Source: Pseudomonas mucoides (GTDB taxonomy: Bacteria > Pseudomonadota > Gammaproteobacteria > Pseudomonadales > Pseudomonadaceae). Taken from it: a stretch of 64,000 bases of DNA. A model generated the notes under the pieces. That model saw nothing but the letters and a program-made list of their open reading frames with translations, was not told where the DNA came from and made no database searches. The stretch lies in contig NZ_JACOPW010000001.1 of NCBI RefSeq assembly GCF_015461845.1, forward strand, positions 1,562,757 to 1,626,756, written 5' to 3'. The position numbers and the translations under genes are program-made. Positions 36,438-46,309 of this stretch are shown here, piece by piece; the first letter of the stretch is position 1; the number at the start of each line of letters is the position of its first letter.

Positions 36438-37472
36438 ATGGAACTTGTTATCGCGCGTCCTGAAGGTTTGTACTGCCCGGCCGGGGATTTCTACATCGAC
36501 CCGTGGCGGCCGGTCGAACGCGCGATCATCACCCATGCTCACAGCGACCATGCTCGTAGCGGCAATCGTCATTACCTGGCCGCGTCAGCCGGCGAAGGCA
36601 TCCTGCGCGCTCGCCTCGGTGCCGACATCAATCTGCAAACCCTGCCTTACGGTCAGCCCCTCAACCATCATGGCGTCACCCTCAGTTTTCACCCCGCCGG
36701 CCATGTCCTCGGATCGGCCCAGGTGCGTCTGGAGCACGGGGGCGAGGTCTGGGTTGCCTCGGGGGATTACAAGACGGAAGCCGACGGCACGTGCGCGCCC
36801 TTCGAACCGGTGCGGTGCCACACGTTCATCACCGAATCGACCTTCGGCCTGCCGATCTATCGCTGGCAACCTCAGGCACAGGTGTTTGCCGAGATCAATC
36901 AGTGGTGGCAGGCCAATGCCGCCGCCGACATTGCCAGCGTGCTGTTCTGCTACTCGTTTGGCAAAGCCCAGCGCATTCTCCACGGCATCGACGCCAGCCT
37001 CGGCCCCATTCTGGTGCACGGCGCCGTGGAGCCGCTCAACCAGGTGTATCGCCAGAGCGGCGTTTATCTGCCGCCCACGATCTATGCCGGCGAAGTCAAA
37101 AAGAGCGACCCGATGATGCGCAAAGCCCTGATCATCGCCCCGCCGTCGGCGGGCGCCAGCACCTGGATGCGGCGTTTCGGCGAGTACAGCGACGGCTTCG
37201 CCAGCGGCTGGATGCGTTTGCGTGGCACCCGCCGCCGGCGCGGAGTCGACCGCGGATTTGTCCTGTCCGACCATGCCGATTGGCCGGGCCTGTTGTGGGC
37301 GATTGAACAGACCGGCGCCGAGCGAGTCATGGTGACCCACGGTTCGGTCGGCGTGCTGGTACGCCATCTGCGCGAACAAGGTCTGGATGCACAAAGCTTC
37401 GACACCGAGTACGGCGACGACGAGGAAGAAAACGCCGGGATCGAACCCGAGAAAGACAAGGTGCTGGCATGA
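36438..37472 (+). CDS. Ligase-associated DNA exonuclease (MBL fold)
   Basis: 344-residue metallo-beta-lactamase/beta-CASP nuclease, a distant relative of SNM1 and CPSF73. The metal motif is ITHAHSDHAR (H33, H35, D37, H38); further ligands are in PAGHVLGSAQ, SGDYKTEADG and LSDHADW. It is the first gene of the ligase-associated DNA damage response set, which includes an ATP-dependent ligase, a DEXH helicase and PdeM, and is thought to repair strand breaks. Its stop overlaps the ligase start by four bases (ATGA). A plus-strand frame at 36427 is a shadow. Confidence 0.93.
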   Translation: MELVIARPEGLYCPAGDFYIDPWRPVERAIITHAHSDHARSGNRHYLAASAGEGILRARLGADINLQTLPYGQPLNHHGVTLSFHPAGHVLGSAQVRLEHGGEVWVASGDYKTEADGTCAPFEPVRCHTFITESTFGLPIYRWQPQAQVFAEINQWWQANAAADIASVLFCYSFGKAQRILHGIDASLGPILVHGAVEPLNQVYRQSGVYLPPTIYAGEVKKSDPMMRKALIIAPPSAGASTWMRRFGEYSDGFASGWMRLRGTRRRRGVDRGFVLSDHADWPGLLWAIEQTGAERVMVTHGSVGVLVRHLREQGLDAQSFDTEYGDDEEENAGIEPEKDKVLA

Positions 37473-39157
37473 AGGCATTCGCCGAGCTGTACGCCGAACT
37501 CGACGCCACCACGTCGAGCAATGCCAAACTGGCCGCGATGCAACACTACTTTGCCCAGGCCTCACCGCAAGATGCCGCATGGGCAGTGTATTTTTTGTCC
37601 GGTGGGCGGCCCCGGCAATTGGTCCCCGTGCGCGTGCTGCGTGAATTGGCGCAAGCCGTTTCCGGGCTTGAACCCTGGCTGTTCGAAGAAAGTTATCAAG
37701 CGGTGGGTGATCTGGCGGAAACCATCTCGCTGGTGTTGCCCGAATCGCCGCACCGCTCCACCGACGGATTGGCGGTCTGGATTGAAGACAAGCTGCTGCC
37801 CTTGCGCGGCGAGTCGCCCGAAGTGCTTGCCGAGCGCCTGCCCGAACTCTGGGCGCAACTGGATCGCGCCAGCCTGATGTTGTGCATCAAACTGATCACC
37901 GGCAGCTTCCGCGTGGGCGTCTCCAAGCTGCTGGTGACCCGTGCATTGGCGGCCATGGCCGGGCTCGACAGCAAACGCGTGGCCCAGCGCATGGTCGCGT
38001 ACACCGACCTGACAAATCGCCCGAATGCGGCGAGTTATCTGAAACTGATCGCCGCCGAATCCGCGGTTGAACACGCTGAACGGGGCGGTCAGCCGTATCC
38101 TTTTTTTCTGGCCCATGCGCTGTCGCAACCGGTCGAGCAATTCGATGGGTTGCTTGGCCCCGCCAGCCAATGGCTGGTGGAATGGAAATGGGATGGCATC
38201 CGCGCCCAAGTGGTCAAGCGCGACGGGCGTTTGTGGATCTGGTCCCGGGGTGAAGAGTTGGTGACAGAGCGCTTTCCCGAGTTCGATCACCTGGTGCACG
38301 GCTTACCCGACGGCACCGTGATCGACGGCGAAATCGTTGCTTGGAAAAGCGTCCGCCCCGACACCGAAGATGCCTTCGATCCAGCCTCTCCCGCCGCCCC
38401 CTCCGTGCAACCGTTTGCCCTGTTGCAGCAGCGCATCGGACGCAAGATCCTCGGCAAGAAAATCCTCGATGAGGTGCCGGTGGTCCTGCTCGCTTACGAC
38501 CTGCTGGAGTGGGCCGGTGAGGACTGGCGCACGCAGCCGCAGGCCCGGCGTCGCACGCAATTGGAGCAGTTGATCGCCACCTGCCATGACCCGGTGTTAC
38601 TGCTCTCCCCGATGTTGACCGGCGATGACTGGTTCGACCTCGCCCGCCAAAGGGAAGCCTCCCGCCGTCTCGGCGTCGAAGGCATGATGCTCAAGGCGCG
38701 GGATGCGCTGTACGGCGTGGGTCGGACCAAGGACATGGGCGTGTGGTGGAAATGGAAAGTCGACCCGTTCAGCGTCGATGCGGTGCTGATCTATGCCCAA
38801 CGAGGCCACGGACGGCGGGCCAGTCTCTACAGCGATTACACCTTCGCGGTCTGGGACGGCCCACCCGACGCCAGCGAACGTACACTGGTGCCGTTTGCCA
38901 AGGCTTATTCAGGACTCACTGACGAAGAAATGCGCCAGGTCGACAGCATCGTGCGCAAAACCACGGTGGAGAAATTCGGCCCGGTGAGCAGCGTGAAACC
39001 CAGCCTGGTGTTTGAGCTGGGGTTCGAAGGCATTGCCCTGTCAAAACGCCACAAAAGCGGGATCGCTGTGCGTTTCCCCAGGATGCTGCGCTGGCGTCAG
39101 GACAAATCAGTCGAAGACGCTGACAATCTGGGCACCCTGCAAAATCTGCTCAGCTAA
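37469..39157 (+). CDS. ATP-dependent DNA ligase
   Basis: 562 residues. The adenylation motif is EWKWDGIRAQV with catalytic Lys240; further ligase motifs are visible in TVIDGEIVAWK (motif III-type), EGMMLKARDALYGVGRTKDM (IV-V) and WWKWKVDPF. N-terminal 200 residues form a DNA-binding domain like that of ligase I and LigC/LigB types (AKLAAMQHYFAQASPQDAAWAVYFLSGG). There is no LigD polymerase or nuclease domain. Start by ATGA overlap with the exonuclease. In other genomes the helicase gene usually follows directly; here a transporter operon intervenes. Confidence 0.95.
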   Translation: MKAFAELYAELDATTSSNAKLAAMQHYFAQASPQDAAWAVYFLSGGRPRQLVPVRVLRELAQAVSGLEPWLFEESYQAVGDLAETISLVLPESPHRSTDGLAVWIEDKLLPLRGESPEVLAERLPELWAQLDRASLMLCIKLITGSFRVGVSKLLVTRALAAMAGLDSKRVAQRMVAYTDLTNRPNAASYLKLIAAESAVEHAERGGQPYPFFLAHALSQPVEQFDGLLGPASQWLVEWKWDGIRAQVVKRDGRLWIWSRGEELVTERFPEFDHLVHGLPDGTVIDGEIVAWKSVRPDTEDAFDPASPAAPSVQPFALLQQRIGRKILGKKILDEVPVVLLAYDLLEWAGEDWRTQPQARRRTQLEQLIATCHDPVLLLSPMLTGDDWFDLARQREASRRLGVEGMMLKARDALYGVGRTKDMGVWWKWKVDPFSVDAVLIYAQRGHGRRASLYSDYTFAVWDGPPDASERTLVPFAKAYSGLTDEEMRQVDSIVRKTTVEKFGPVSSVKPSLVFELGFEGIALSKRHKSGIAVRFPRMLRWRQDKSVEDADNLGTLQNLLS

Positions 39158-39467
39158 CCCGATGCCCTGTAGGAGCCGAGCTTGCTTGCGATAGCGGTGT
39201 GTCAGGCACCCTTTGTTAACTGACACACCGTTATCGAGAGCAGGCTCACTCCTACATTAATTTGTGCCGACATGAACCATCTTGGTGCAGCACTTCCACG
39301 ACGCCCGTTTTCGTGCACAATTCCCGCGCAGTCACTTCTTGTATGACCTTTTAAAACGCTTGTTCGGGACTCTGGTTCGGAAATTGCTACTTTCAATAGG
39401 TCTTACGCTTACCAGTAACAATAATTCTGCGCCACAAGCGCTCATATTGGTTCTTAGGGATTGAATA
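39158..39467. other. Junction region between the ligase and the transporter operon
   Basis: 310 bases without a gene. It contains the degenerate REP pair (39166-39255), then an A+T-richer stretch (39340-39440, including ACCAGTAACAATAATTC) that probably holds the promoter of the transporter operon. The ribosome site AGGGATTGAATAATG lies just before 39468. Confidence 0.5.
39166..39255. repeat. Degenerate REP pair
   Basis: CCTGTAGGAGCCGAGCTTGC.. on the left and ..CGAGAGCAGGCTCACTCCTAC on the right. The arms are of mixed type (left GAGCTTGC, right GGCTCACTCC) and mismatch in several positions, with a shared inner hairpin (GTGTGTCAG..CTGACACAC). It lies at the left junction of the transporter operon. 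Confidence 0.8.
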
Positions 39468-40250
39468 ATGAAAAAAGCATTGCTGACCCTTTCTGCACTG
39501 GCGTTGTGCATGGCTGCTGGTTCTGCCATGGCAAAGGAATACAAGGAACTGCGTTTTGGCGTTGACCCTTCCTACGCACCGTTCGAGTCGAAAGCGGCCG
39601 ACGGTAGCCTGGTAGGCTTCGATATCGATCTGGGGAACGCGATCTGCGCCGAGCTGAAGGTCAAGTGCAAATGGGTCGAAAGCGATTTCGACGGCATGAT
39701 TCCGGGCCTCAAGGCCAATAAATTCGACGGTGTGATCTCGTCGATGACCGTCACCGAAGCCCGCGAAAAAGTCATCGACTTCTCCAGCGAGCTGTTCTCC
39801 GGCCCAACCGCTTACGTGTCGAAGAAAGGTTCTGGCGTCACCGCAGATGTCGCTTCGCTCAAGGGCAAAACCGTCGGCTACGAGCAAGGCACCATCCAGG
39901 AAGCCTATGCAAAAGCCGTTCTGGACAAGGCTGGCGTGAAAACCCAGGCCTACGCCAACCAGGATCAGGTCTACGCCGACTTGACCTCCGGTCGTCTCGA
40001 CGCAGGGATTCAGGACATGCTGCAAGCCGAACTGGGCTTCCTGAAGTCGCCACAAGGCGCCGACTATGATGTCAGCAAGCCGGTCGACGACCATTTGCTG
40101 CCAGCCAAAACCGCCATCGGCATTAAGAAAGGTAACACCGAGCTGAAGGCACTTTTGGATAAAGGTATCAAAGCGTTACACGATGATGGCACTTACGCCA
40201 CCATTCAGAAGAAACACTTTGGCGATCTGAATCTGTACAGCGGCAAATAA
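39468..40250 (+). CDS. Basic amino acid ABC transporter, periplasmic binding protein (AotJ/HisJ family)
   Basis: 260 residues with a signal peptide (cut after GSAMA). The LAO/HisJ fold shows LRFGVDPSYAPFESKAADGSLVGFDIDLGNAICAE at the start, with the Asp and acidic pocket residues for cationic side chains, and VTEAREKVIDFS with the Arg that binds the alpha-carboxylate. Lys, Arg, ornithine or His are possible substrates. It is followed by a terminator-like hairpin and the permease genes; gene order matches the aotJQMOP operon of P. aeruginosa, but there is no argR at the end, so it is probably a paralogous system. Confidence 0.92.
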   Translation: MKKALLTLSALALCMAAGSAMAKEYKELRFGVDPSYAPFESKAADGSLVGFDIDLGNAICAELKVKCKWVESDFDGMIPGLKANKFDGVISSMTVTEAREKVIDFSSELFSGPTAYVSKKGSGVTADVASLKGKTVGYEQGTIQEAYAKAVLDKAGVKTQAYANQDQVYADLTSGRLDAGIQDMLQAELGFLKSPQGADYDVSKPVDDHLLPAKTAIGIKKGNTELKALLDKGIKALHDDGTYATIQKKHFGDLNLYSGK

Positions 40251-40256
40251 TGCCCG

Positions 40257-40284
40257 GCGCCCATCTCGCGATGGGCGCTTTTTT
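40257..40284 (+). terminator. Attenuating terminator after the binding protein gene
   Basis: GCGCCCATC-TCGC-GATGGGCGC followed by six T. As with braC, it lies between the receptor gene and its permease genes and should give more receptor than membrane subunits. Confidence 0.9.
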
Positions 40285-40307
40285 CATCCGATCAGGTTGC
40301 TGATTTT

Positions 40308-41036
40308 ATGTTCGAAAACCTATTACAAAATCTGGGGCTCTCTGCCTTCAGCCTCAAGGGCTTCGGTCCGTTGCTGATGCAAGGCACCTGGATGACGATC
40401 AAGTTGTCGGCGTTGTCGTTATTGGTGGCCGTGTTGCTCGGGCTACTCGGCGCCAGTGCCAAGCTGTCAAAAGTCAAACTGATGCGCGTGCCTGCCCAGC
40501 TTTACACCACCCTTATTCGCGGCGTTCCGGACCTGGTCCTGATGCTGCTGATTTTCTACAGCCTGCAAACCTGGCTGACGTCGCTGACCGATTACATGGA
40601 ATGGGAATACATCGAGATCAACCCGTTCAGCGCCGGGGTCATCACCCTTGGCTTCATCTATGGCGCGTATTTCACCGAAACCTTCCGTGGCGCGATTCTC
40701 GCCGTCCCACGGGGTCAGGTCGAAGCAGCCACCGCGTATGGCCTCAAGCGCGGCCAGCGTTTCTGGATCGTCGTGTTCCCGCAAATGATGCGTTATGCCC
40801 TGCCGGGTATCGGTAACAACTGGATGGTGATGCTCAAGGCCACGGCCCTGGTGTCGATCATCGGCCTTGCCGATCTGGTCAAGGCTGCTCAGGACGCCGG
40901 TAAAAGCACCTATCAGCTGTTTTATTTCCTGGTCCTTGCCGCGCTGATCTACCTGGTGATCACCAGCGCGTCCAACTTCATTCTGCGCTGGCTTGAACGT
41001 CGTTACTCCGCCGGTACCCGGGAGGCCGTACGATGA
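40308..41036 (+). CDS. Basic amino acid ABC transporter permease (HisQ/AotQ family)
   Basis: 242-residue permease with five hydrophobic segments. The conserved cytoplasmic EAA loop is EAATAYGLKRGQRFWIVVFPQ (about residues 145-165) and the N-terminal part reads GTWMTIKLSALSLLVAVLLG. It forms the channel with the following HisM-type gene, which it overlaps by four bases (ATGA). Confidence 0.93.
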   Translation: MFENLLQNLGLSAFSLKGFGPLLMQGTWMTIKLSALSLLVAVLLGLLGASAKLSKVKLMRVPAQLYTTLIRGVPDLVLMLLIFYSLQTWLTSLTDYMEWEYIEINPFSAGVITLGFIYGAYFTETFRGAILAVPRGQVEAATAYGLKRGQRFWIVVFPQMMRYALPGIGNNWMVMLKATALVSIIGLADLVKAAQDAGKSTYQLFYFLVLAALIYLVITSASNFILRWLERRYSAGTREAVR

Positions 41037-41743
41037 TCGAACTTCTGCAGGAATACTGGAAACCCTTCCTCTATAGCGACGGCAACAACATCACCGGCCT
41101 GGCCATGACGATGTGGCTGCTCAGCGCTTCGATCTTCTTCGGTTTTATCGTGTCGATCCCGCTGTCCATCGCCCGTGTGTCGCCGCGCTTCTACATCCGT
41201 TGGCCGGTGCAGTTCTATACCTATCTGTTTCGCGGGACGCCGCTCTATATCCAGCTATTGATCTGTTACACGGGGATCTACAGCCTGGCGGCCATTCGGG
41301 CTCAGCCGGTGCTGGATGCGTTCTTTCGCGACGCGATGAACTGCACCATCCTCGCCTTCGCCCTGAACACCTGCGCCTACACCACGGAGATTTTCGCCGG
41401 GGCGATTCGCAGCATGAACCACGGTGAAGTCGAAGCCGCCAAAGCCTACGGCCTGACCGGCTGGAAGCTGTACGCCTACGTGATCATGCCGTCGGCCCTG
41501 CGTCGCTCGTTGCCGTATTACAGCAACGAAGTGATCCTGATGCTGCACTCAACGACCGTGGCGTTCACCGCGACCATCCCGGACATTTTGAAAGTCGCTC
41601 GGGACGCCAACTCGGCGACCTTCCTGACCTTTCAGTCGTTCGGCATTGCCGCGCTGATCTACCTGACCGTGACCTTCGCGCTGGTCGGCCTGTTCCGTCT
41701 CGCCGAACGCCGCTGGCTGGCCTTCCTCGGGCCGACCCACTAG
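41033..41743 (+). CDS. Basic amino acid ABC transporter permease (HisM/AotM family)
   Basis: 236-residue partner permease. EAA loop: GEVEAAKAYGLTGWKLYAYV. RGTPLYIQLLICYTGIYSL is the typical HisM-type segment. The start overlaps the preceding gene. It ends 24 bases before the AotO-like gene. Confidence 0.93.
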   Translation: MIELLQEYWKPFLYSDGNNITGLAMTMWLLSASIFFGFIVSIPLSIARVSPRFYIRWPVQFYTYLFRGTPLYIQLLICYTGIYSLAAIRAQPVLDAFFRDAMNCTILAFALNTCAYTTEIFAGAIRSMNHGEVEAAKAYGLTGWKLYAYVIMPSALRRSLPYYSNEVILMLHSTTVAFTATIPDILKVARDANSATFLTFQSFGIAALIYLTVTFALVGLFRLAERRWLAFLGPTH

Positions 41744-41767
41744 GACCCGCTTTAGGGATAAAGAGAC

Positions 41768-42886
41768 ATGCGCCACCAGATTCATGACCTGCTGTCCCCG
41801 CTGCCGGGGACTGCACGACAGATTCACAGTTTTCATTACGGCCCCACGTCGGCCCAAGGCAAGATCTACATCCAGTCGTCCCTGCACGCCGACGAAATGC
41901 CCGGCATGCTCGTGGCCTGGCACCTCAAGCAACGCCTGGCGGAGCTTGAAGCCAGTGGCCGCCTGCGCAGCGAAATCGTGTTGGTTCCCGTGGCCAACCC
42001 GGTGGGCCTGGAACAAGTGTTGATGGATGTGCCGCTGGGCCGTTACGAGCTCGAAAGCGGGCAGAACTTCAACCGCTGGTTCGTCGATGTCAGCGAAGCG
42101 GTCGGCAACGAGATCGAAGCCCAACTCGGTGACGATCCGCAGCGCAACCTCGGGCTGATTCGCGACAGTTTGCGCAACGCCCTCGCCCGGCAAACCGCCA
42201 GCACCCAACTGCAATCCCAGCGCCTGACCCTGCAACGGCTGGCCTGCGACGCGGACATGGTGCTGGACCTGCATTGCGATTTCGAAGCCGTCGCGCACCT
42301 CTACACCACCCCCGAAGCCTGGCCGCAGGTCGAGCCGCTGGCGCGCTACATCGGTGCCGAGGCGAGTTTGCTGGCCACGGATTCCGGCGGCCAATCGTTC
42401 GATGAGTGTTTCACCCTGCTCTGGTGGCAGTTGAAGGAGCGCTTCGGCGAACGCTTCGACATTCCGCTGGGCAGTTTCTCGGTAACCGTCGAATTGCGCG
42501 GCCAGGGTGACGTCAATCATCCGCTGGCCAGCCTCGATTGCCAGGCCCTGATCGATTACCTGATTCACTTCGGCGCCATCGCCGGCGAACCGGCGCCACT
42601 GCCCGAACTGCCCTACCCGGCCACGCCGCTGGCCGGCGTCGAACCTGTGGAAACGCCGGTCGGTGGTTTGCTGGTGTTCACCGCACTGCCGGGGGAATAC
42701 CTCGAAGCCGGGCAATTGATCGCCGAAATCATTGACCCGATCAACGATCGCGTCACCCCCGTTCATTGCACCGCCGCCGGGTTGATGTACGCCCGCTCGC
42801 TACGGCGCATGGCCACTGCTGGCATGGTGATCGCGCATGTCGCGGGCGCCGAAGCCTATCGCAGCGGCTACCTACTTTCGCCTTGA
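41768..42886 (+). CDS. AotO-like aspartoacylase/succinylglutamate desuccinylase family protein
   Basis: 372-residue zinc carboxypeptidase-like (M14) protein. The zinc motif is [10 protein letters not shown] (HxxE) and the third ligand lies in LDLHCD; the C-terminal part ([37 protein letters not shown]) is the lipoyl-like beta domain of this group. A gene of this kind sits at the same place, between permease and ATPase genes, in the P. aeruginosa aot operon (aotO), where its role is not clear. It may remove an acyl group from an imported amino acid derivative. The residues for catalysis look intact. Confidence 0.87.
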   Translation: MRHQIHDLLSPLPGTARQIHSFHYGPTSAQGKIYIQSSLHADEMPGMLVAWHLKQRLAELEASGRLRSEIVLVPVANPVGLEQVLMDVPLGRYELESGQNFNRWFVDVSEAVGNEIEAQLGDDPQRNLGLIRDSLRNALARQTASTQLQSQRLTLQRLACDADMVLDLHCDFEAVAHLYTTPEAWPQVEPLARYIGAEASLLATDSGGQSFDECFTLLWWQLKERFGERFDIPLGSFSVTVELRGQGDVNHPLASLDCQALIDYLIHFGAIAGEPAPLPELPYPATPLAGVEPVETPVGGLLVFTALPGEYLEAGQLIAEIIDPINDRVTPVHCTAAGLMYARSLRRMATAGMVIAHVAGAEAYRSGYLLSP

Positions 42887-42899
42887 GGATGTCTGCCCC

Positions 42900-43664
42900 A
42901 TGTACAAACTGACCATCGAAGGCCTGCATAAAAGCTACGGCGATCATCAAGTCCTCAAAGGCGTTTCGCTCAAGGCCAACACCGGCGACGTGATCAGCCT
43001 GATCGGCGCCAGCGGCTCGGGTAAAAGTACCTTTCTGCGTTGCATCAACTTTCTCGAACAGCCCAACGACGGCGCGATGAGCCTGGACGGCCAGAATATC
43101 CGCATGATCAAGGATCGCCACGGCATGCACGTGGCCGATGCCAATGAACTGCAACGAATCCGCACTCGCCTGGCCATGGTGTTCCAGCACTTCAACCTGT
43201 GGAGCCACATGACCGTACTGGAAAACATCACCATGGCCCCGCGCCGGGTGTTGGGTTGCAGCAAGGAAGAGGCCGAAGACCGCGCGCGGCGTTATCTGGA
43301 CAAGGTTGGCCTGGCCGCGCGCGTCGCTGACCAGTACCCGGCGTTCCTGTCCGGTGGTCAGCAGCAACGAGTCGCGATTGCTCGCGCATTGGCCATGGAA
43401 CCGGAAGTCATGCTATTTGACGAACCGACCTCGGCGCTCGACCCGGAACTGGTGGGTGAAGTACTGCGCGTGATCCAGGGCCTGGCCGAAGAAGGCCGGA
43501 CCATGATAATGGTGACGCACGAAATGAGCTTCGCCCGCAAAGTCTCGAGCCAGGTGCTGTTCCTGCACCAGGGGCTGGTGGAAGAAGAAGGCGCGCCGGA
43601 CGACGTGCTGGGCAATCCGAAGAGCGAACGGCTAAAGCAGTTTCTCAGCGGCAACCTCAAGTAA
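42900..43664 (+). CDS. Basic amino acid ABC transporter ATPase (HisP/AotP family)
   Basis: 254 residues. Walker A GASGSGKS, signature [19 protein letters not shown], Walker [16 protein letters not shown], switch [10 protein letters not shown]: all as in HisP. The [30 protein letters not shown] insert is typical of the polar amino acid family. The frame extends upstream to 42837, but the ATG at 42900 fits the family start ([14 protein letters not shown]). It is the last gene of the transporter operon and is followed by a REP pair. Confidence 0.95.
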   Translation: MYKLTIEGLHKSYGDHQVLKGVSLKANTGDVISLIGASGSGKSTFLRCINFLEQPNDGAMSLDGQNIRMIKDRHGMHVADANELQRIRTRLAMVFQHFNLWSHMTVLENITMAPRRVLGCSKEEAEDRARRYLDKVGLAARVADQYPAFLSGGQQQRVAIARALAMEPEVMLFDEPTSALDPELVGEVLRVIQGLAEEGRTMIMVTHEMSFARKVSSQVLFLHQGLVEEEGAPDDVLGNPKSERLKQFLSGNLK

Positions 43665-43674
43665 TCCATACCTT

Positions 43675-43746
43675 CCTGCAGGAGCAAAGCTTGCTCGCGA
43701 TGGCATCCTTGAGACCGCCATCGCCGGCAAGCCGTGCTCCTGCAGG
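43675..43746. repeat. Imperfect REP pair at the right transporter junction
   Basis: CCTGCAGGAGCAAAGCTTGC.. (43675-43704) and ..GCAAGCCGTGCTCCTGCAGG (43717-43746) are imperfect arms with a 12-base loop. It separates the transporter ATPase gene from the helicase gene. Confidence 0.85.
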
Positions 43747-43822
43747 ATCGCGTTGTTTCATTAAACCTTTCACCCCCCCGCACGGTCACTGAAAGAAGAC
43801 TTTCAGAGCGCACACCGCCGGT

Positions 43823-46309
43823 ATGGGAACCTCCCCCGACTACGCAAAACACTGGTTCACCGCCCGCGGATGGAAGCCGTTCGTCTTTCAGAAACAGGTG
43901 TGGGCCGCGGTTAAACGCGGCGAGTCCGGATTGCTGCATGCCAGCACCGGTGCCGGCAAAACCTATGCAGTCTGGTTTGCGGCGCTCAATCGCTTTGCCG
44001 CGTCTGTCACAGCCGTTGAAACCTCTCGTAAACGAAAACCGATCGCCCAACCTCTGACAGTCCTGTGGATAACCCCCATGCGCGCATTGGCGGCCGACAC
44101 CGCTCGCGCCCTGGAAACGCCACTGGTCGACTTACAGATTTCATGGAGCGTCGGCCTGCGCACCGGCGATACCAACAGCAGCGAACGGGCACGACAGAGC
44201 CGGCGCCTGCCCACCACCCTGATCACCACGCCTGAAAGCCTGACCCTGATGCTCGCCCGCGCCGATGCGCAAACGGCGCTGGCAACCCTGCGCATGGTGG
44301 TGGTCGACGAATGGCACGAGTTGCTGGGCAACAAGCGCGGCGTGCAATTGCAACTGGCCCTGGCCCGACTGCGCCGATGGAATCCGGCACTGATCGTGTG
44401 GGGTGTTTCCGCGACGTTGGGTAATCAGGCTCACGCTGAAGAGGTACTTATCCCACAAGGGGGCGGCATCAGTGTTCAGGGCCAGACGTCCAAGGCGCTG
44501 CTCGTCGATAGTTTGTTGCCGCCCGCCATCGAGCGATTTCCCTGGGCCGGGCATATCGGTTTGAAGATGTTGCCGCAGGTTGTCGCAGAGCTGGAATCCA
44601 GTCCCAGCAGCCTTGTGTTCACCAACACCCGCGCCCAATCCGAGATCTGGTATCAGGCCTTGCTGGAAGCACGCCCCGACTGGGCCGGGCTGATCGCCTT
44701 GCATCACAGTTCACTGTCGCGCGATACCCGTGACTGGGTCGAGCGAGCATTGAAGGAAGGTCAACTTAAAGCGGTGGTTTGCACCTCGAGTCTGGACTTG
44801 GGTGTGGATTTCTTACCGGTGGAGCGGGTGCTGCAGATCGGCTCGGCCAAAGGCGTGGCGCGGCTGATGCAGCGGGCCGGCCGTTCCGGGCATGCGCCGG
44901 GACGGACTTCACGGGTGACGCTGGTGCCGACGCACAGCCTGGAACTGATCGAAGCGGCTGCGGCACAAGACGCCGTGGCACAACGACATATCGAGCCCCG
45001 CGAATCACCGCATAAACCGCTGGATGTGCTGGTTCAGCACTTGGTCAGCATGGCGCTGGGCGGTGGGTTTCTGCCCGATGAGCTGTATGAAGAAGTACGC
45101 GGGGCCTGGGCGTATCGCGACCTCACTGTCGCGAATTGGACCTGGGCGCTGGCGTTCGTACGCCACGGTGGGCTTTCTCTGACAGCCTATCCGGACTACC
45201 GCCGGGTGGAACCGGATGAGCACGGCGTGTGGCGCGTGCCCGATGCGCGACTGGCGCGGCGACATCGCATGAGCATCGGCACCATCGTCAGCGATGCGAG
45301 TATCCAACTGAGGTTCTGGAGCAAGGGCGGCGGCGGCAAGCAATTGGGCAGTGTCGAGGAAGGGTTTATCGCGCGATTGAAACCGGGCGACGGTTTTCTG
45401 TTTGCCGGGCGCCTGCTGGAATTGGTCCGGGTGGAAAACATGACCGCTTATGTCAAACGCAGCACCGCGAAAAAAGCCGCGGTGCCGCGCTGGAATGGCG
45501 GACGGATGCCGCTTTCCAATGAGCTGGCGCAAGCGGTGGTCGAGCGTTTCAGTGCAGCGGCGCAGGGCGAATGTGTCGGCCCGGAAATGCGCGCATTGCG
45601 ACCTCTCTTAGAGGTGCAGCAACGCTGGTCTGGTTTGCCGACGTCGACAACATTGCTGGCCGAAGCCCTCAAGTCTCGCGAAGGCTGGCATCTGTTCCTG
45701 TATCCCTTTGCCGGGCGCCAGGTGCATCTGGGGCTGGCGAGTTTGTTGGCGTGGCGCGTGAGTCAGCAGCAGGCGGTAACGTTTTCCATCGCGGTGAATG
45801 ATTATGGGCTGGAGTTGCTCAGCGCCACGCCTGTGGACTGGCCGCAAGTGTTGAGTCCCGGACTGTTGAGCCCCGAGCACCTGCTGGAAGACGTGCTCGC
45901 CAGTCTGAACGCTGGAGAACTGGCGCTTCGCCGTTTTCGGGAAATCGCGCGGATCGCCGGGCTGGTGTTTGCCGGCTATCCGGGCGCACCGAAAAGTACA
46001 CGTCAGGTTCAGGCGTCGAGCGGGTTGTTCTTTGAAGTGTTTAAACAGTACGACGCCGGGAATCTGTTACTGGCGCAGGCCGGGGAAGAAGTCCTGCGGG
46101 AAGAACTGGATATCCAGCGCCTGGAACAGACGCTGGAGCGTATCAACCGTCTGCAACTGGACCTGCATCAGCTCAAACGCCCTACACCGCTGGGGTTTCC
46201 ACTGTTGGTTGAGCGCATGCGCGAAAGCATGAGCTCGGAAAAACTCGCAGACCGTATCCGACGCATGGTCACCGATCTTGAGAAAACCGCCGAAACCGGG
46301 AAAACCTGA
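43823..46309 (+). CDS. Ligase-associated DEXH-box helicase (Lhr-like)
   Basis: 828-residue superfamily 2 helicase. Walker [12 protein letters not shown] (K46), the DEXH box is [10 protein letters not shown] (D162, E163, W164, H165), motif III SATLGN, and motif [16 protein letters not shown]. The DEWH form and the C-terminal domains ([15 protein letters not shown].. and [15 protein letters not shown]) mark the Lhr-like group that accompanies the ATP-dependent ligase. It is the third member of the set begun at 36438, but is separated from the ligase by about 4.7 kb. The stop overlaps the PdeM gene start (TGATG). Confidence 0.94.
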   Translation: MGTSPDYAKHWFTARGWKPFVFQKQVWAAVKRGESGLLHASTGAGKTYAVWFAALNRFAASVTAVETSRKRKPIAQPLTVLWITPMRALAADTARALETPLVDLQISWSVGLRTGDTNSSERARQSRRLPTTLITTPESLTLMLARADAQTALATLRMVVVDEWHELLGNKRGVQLQLALARLRRWNPALIVWGVSATLGNQAHAEEVLIPQGGGISVQGQTSKALLVDSLLPPAIERFPWAGHIGLKMLPQVVAELESSPSSLVFTNTRAQSEIWYQALLEARPDWAGLIALHHSSLSRDTRDWVERALKEGQLKAVVCTSSLDLGVDFLPVERVLQIGSAKGVARLMQRAGRSGHAPGRTSRVTLVPTHSLELIEAAAAQDAVAQRHIEPRESPHKPLDVLVQHLVSMALGGGFLPDELYEEVRGAWAYRDLTVANWTWALAFVRHGGLSLTAYPDYRRVEPDEHGVWRVPDARLARRHRMSIGTIVSDASIQLRFWSKGGGGKQLGSVEEGFIARLKPGDGFLFAGRLLELVRVENMTAYVKRSTAKKAAVPRWNGGRMPLSNELAQAVVERFSAAAQGECVGPEMRALRPLLEVQQRWSGLPTSTTLLAEALKSREGWHLFLYPFAGRQVHLGLASLLAWRVSQQQAVTFSIAVNDYGLELLSATPVDWPQVLSPGLLSPEHLLEDVLASLNAGELALRRFREIARIAGLVFAGYPGAPKSTRQVQASSGLFFEVFKQYDAGNLLLAQAGEEVLREELDIQRLEQTLERINRLQLDLHQLKRPTPLGFPLLVERMRESMSSEKLADRIRRMVTDLEKTAETGKT

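Noticed and set aside
39158..43822. Transporter block as an insertion sequence or integrated element
   Set aside because: No transposase, integrase, target-site repeat or attachment site is visible; base and codon use match the neighbours. Recombination at REP elements is the more modest explanation.
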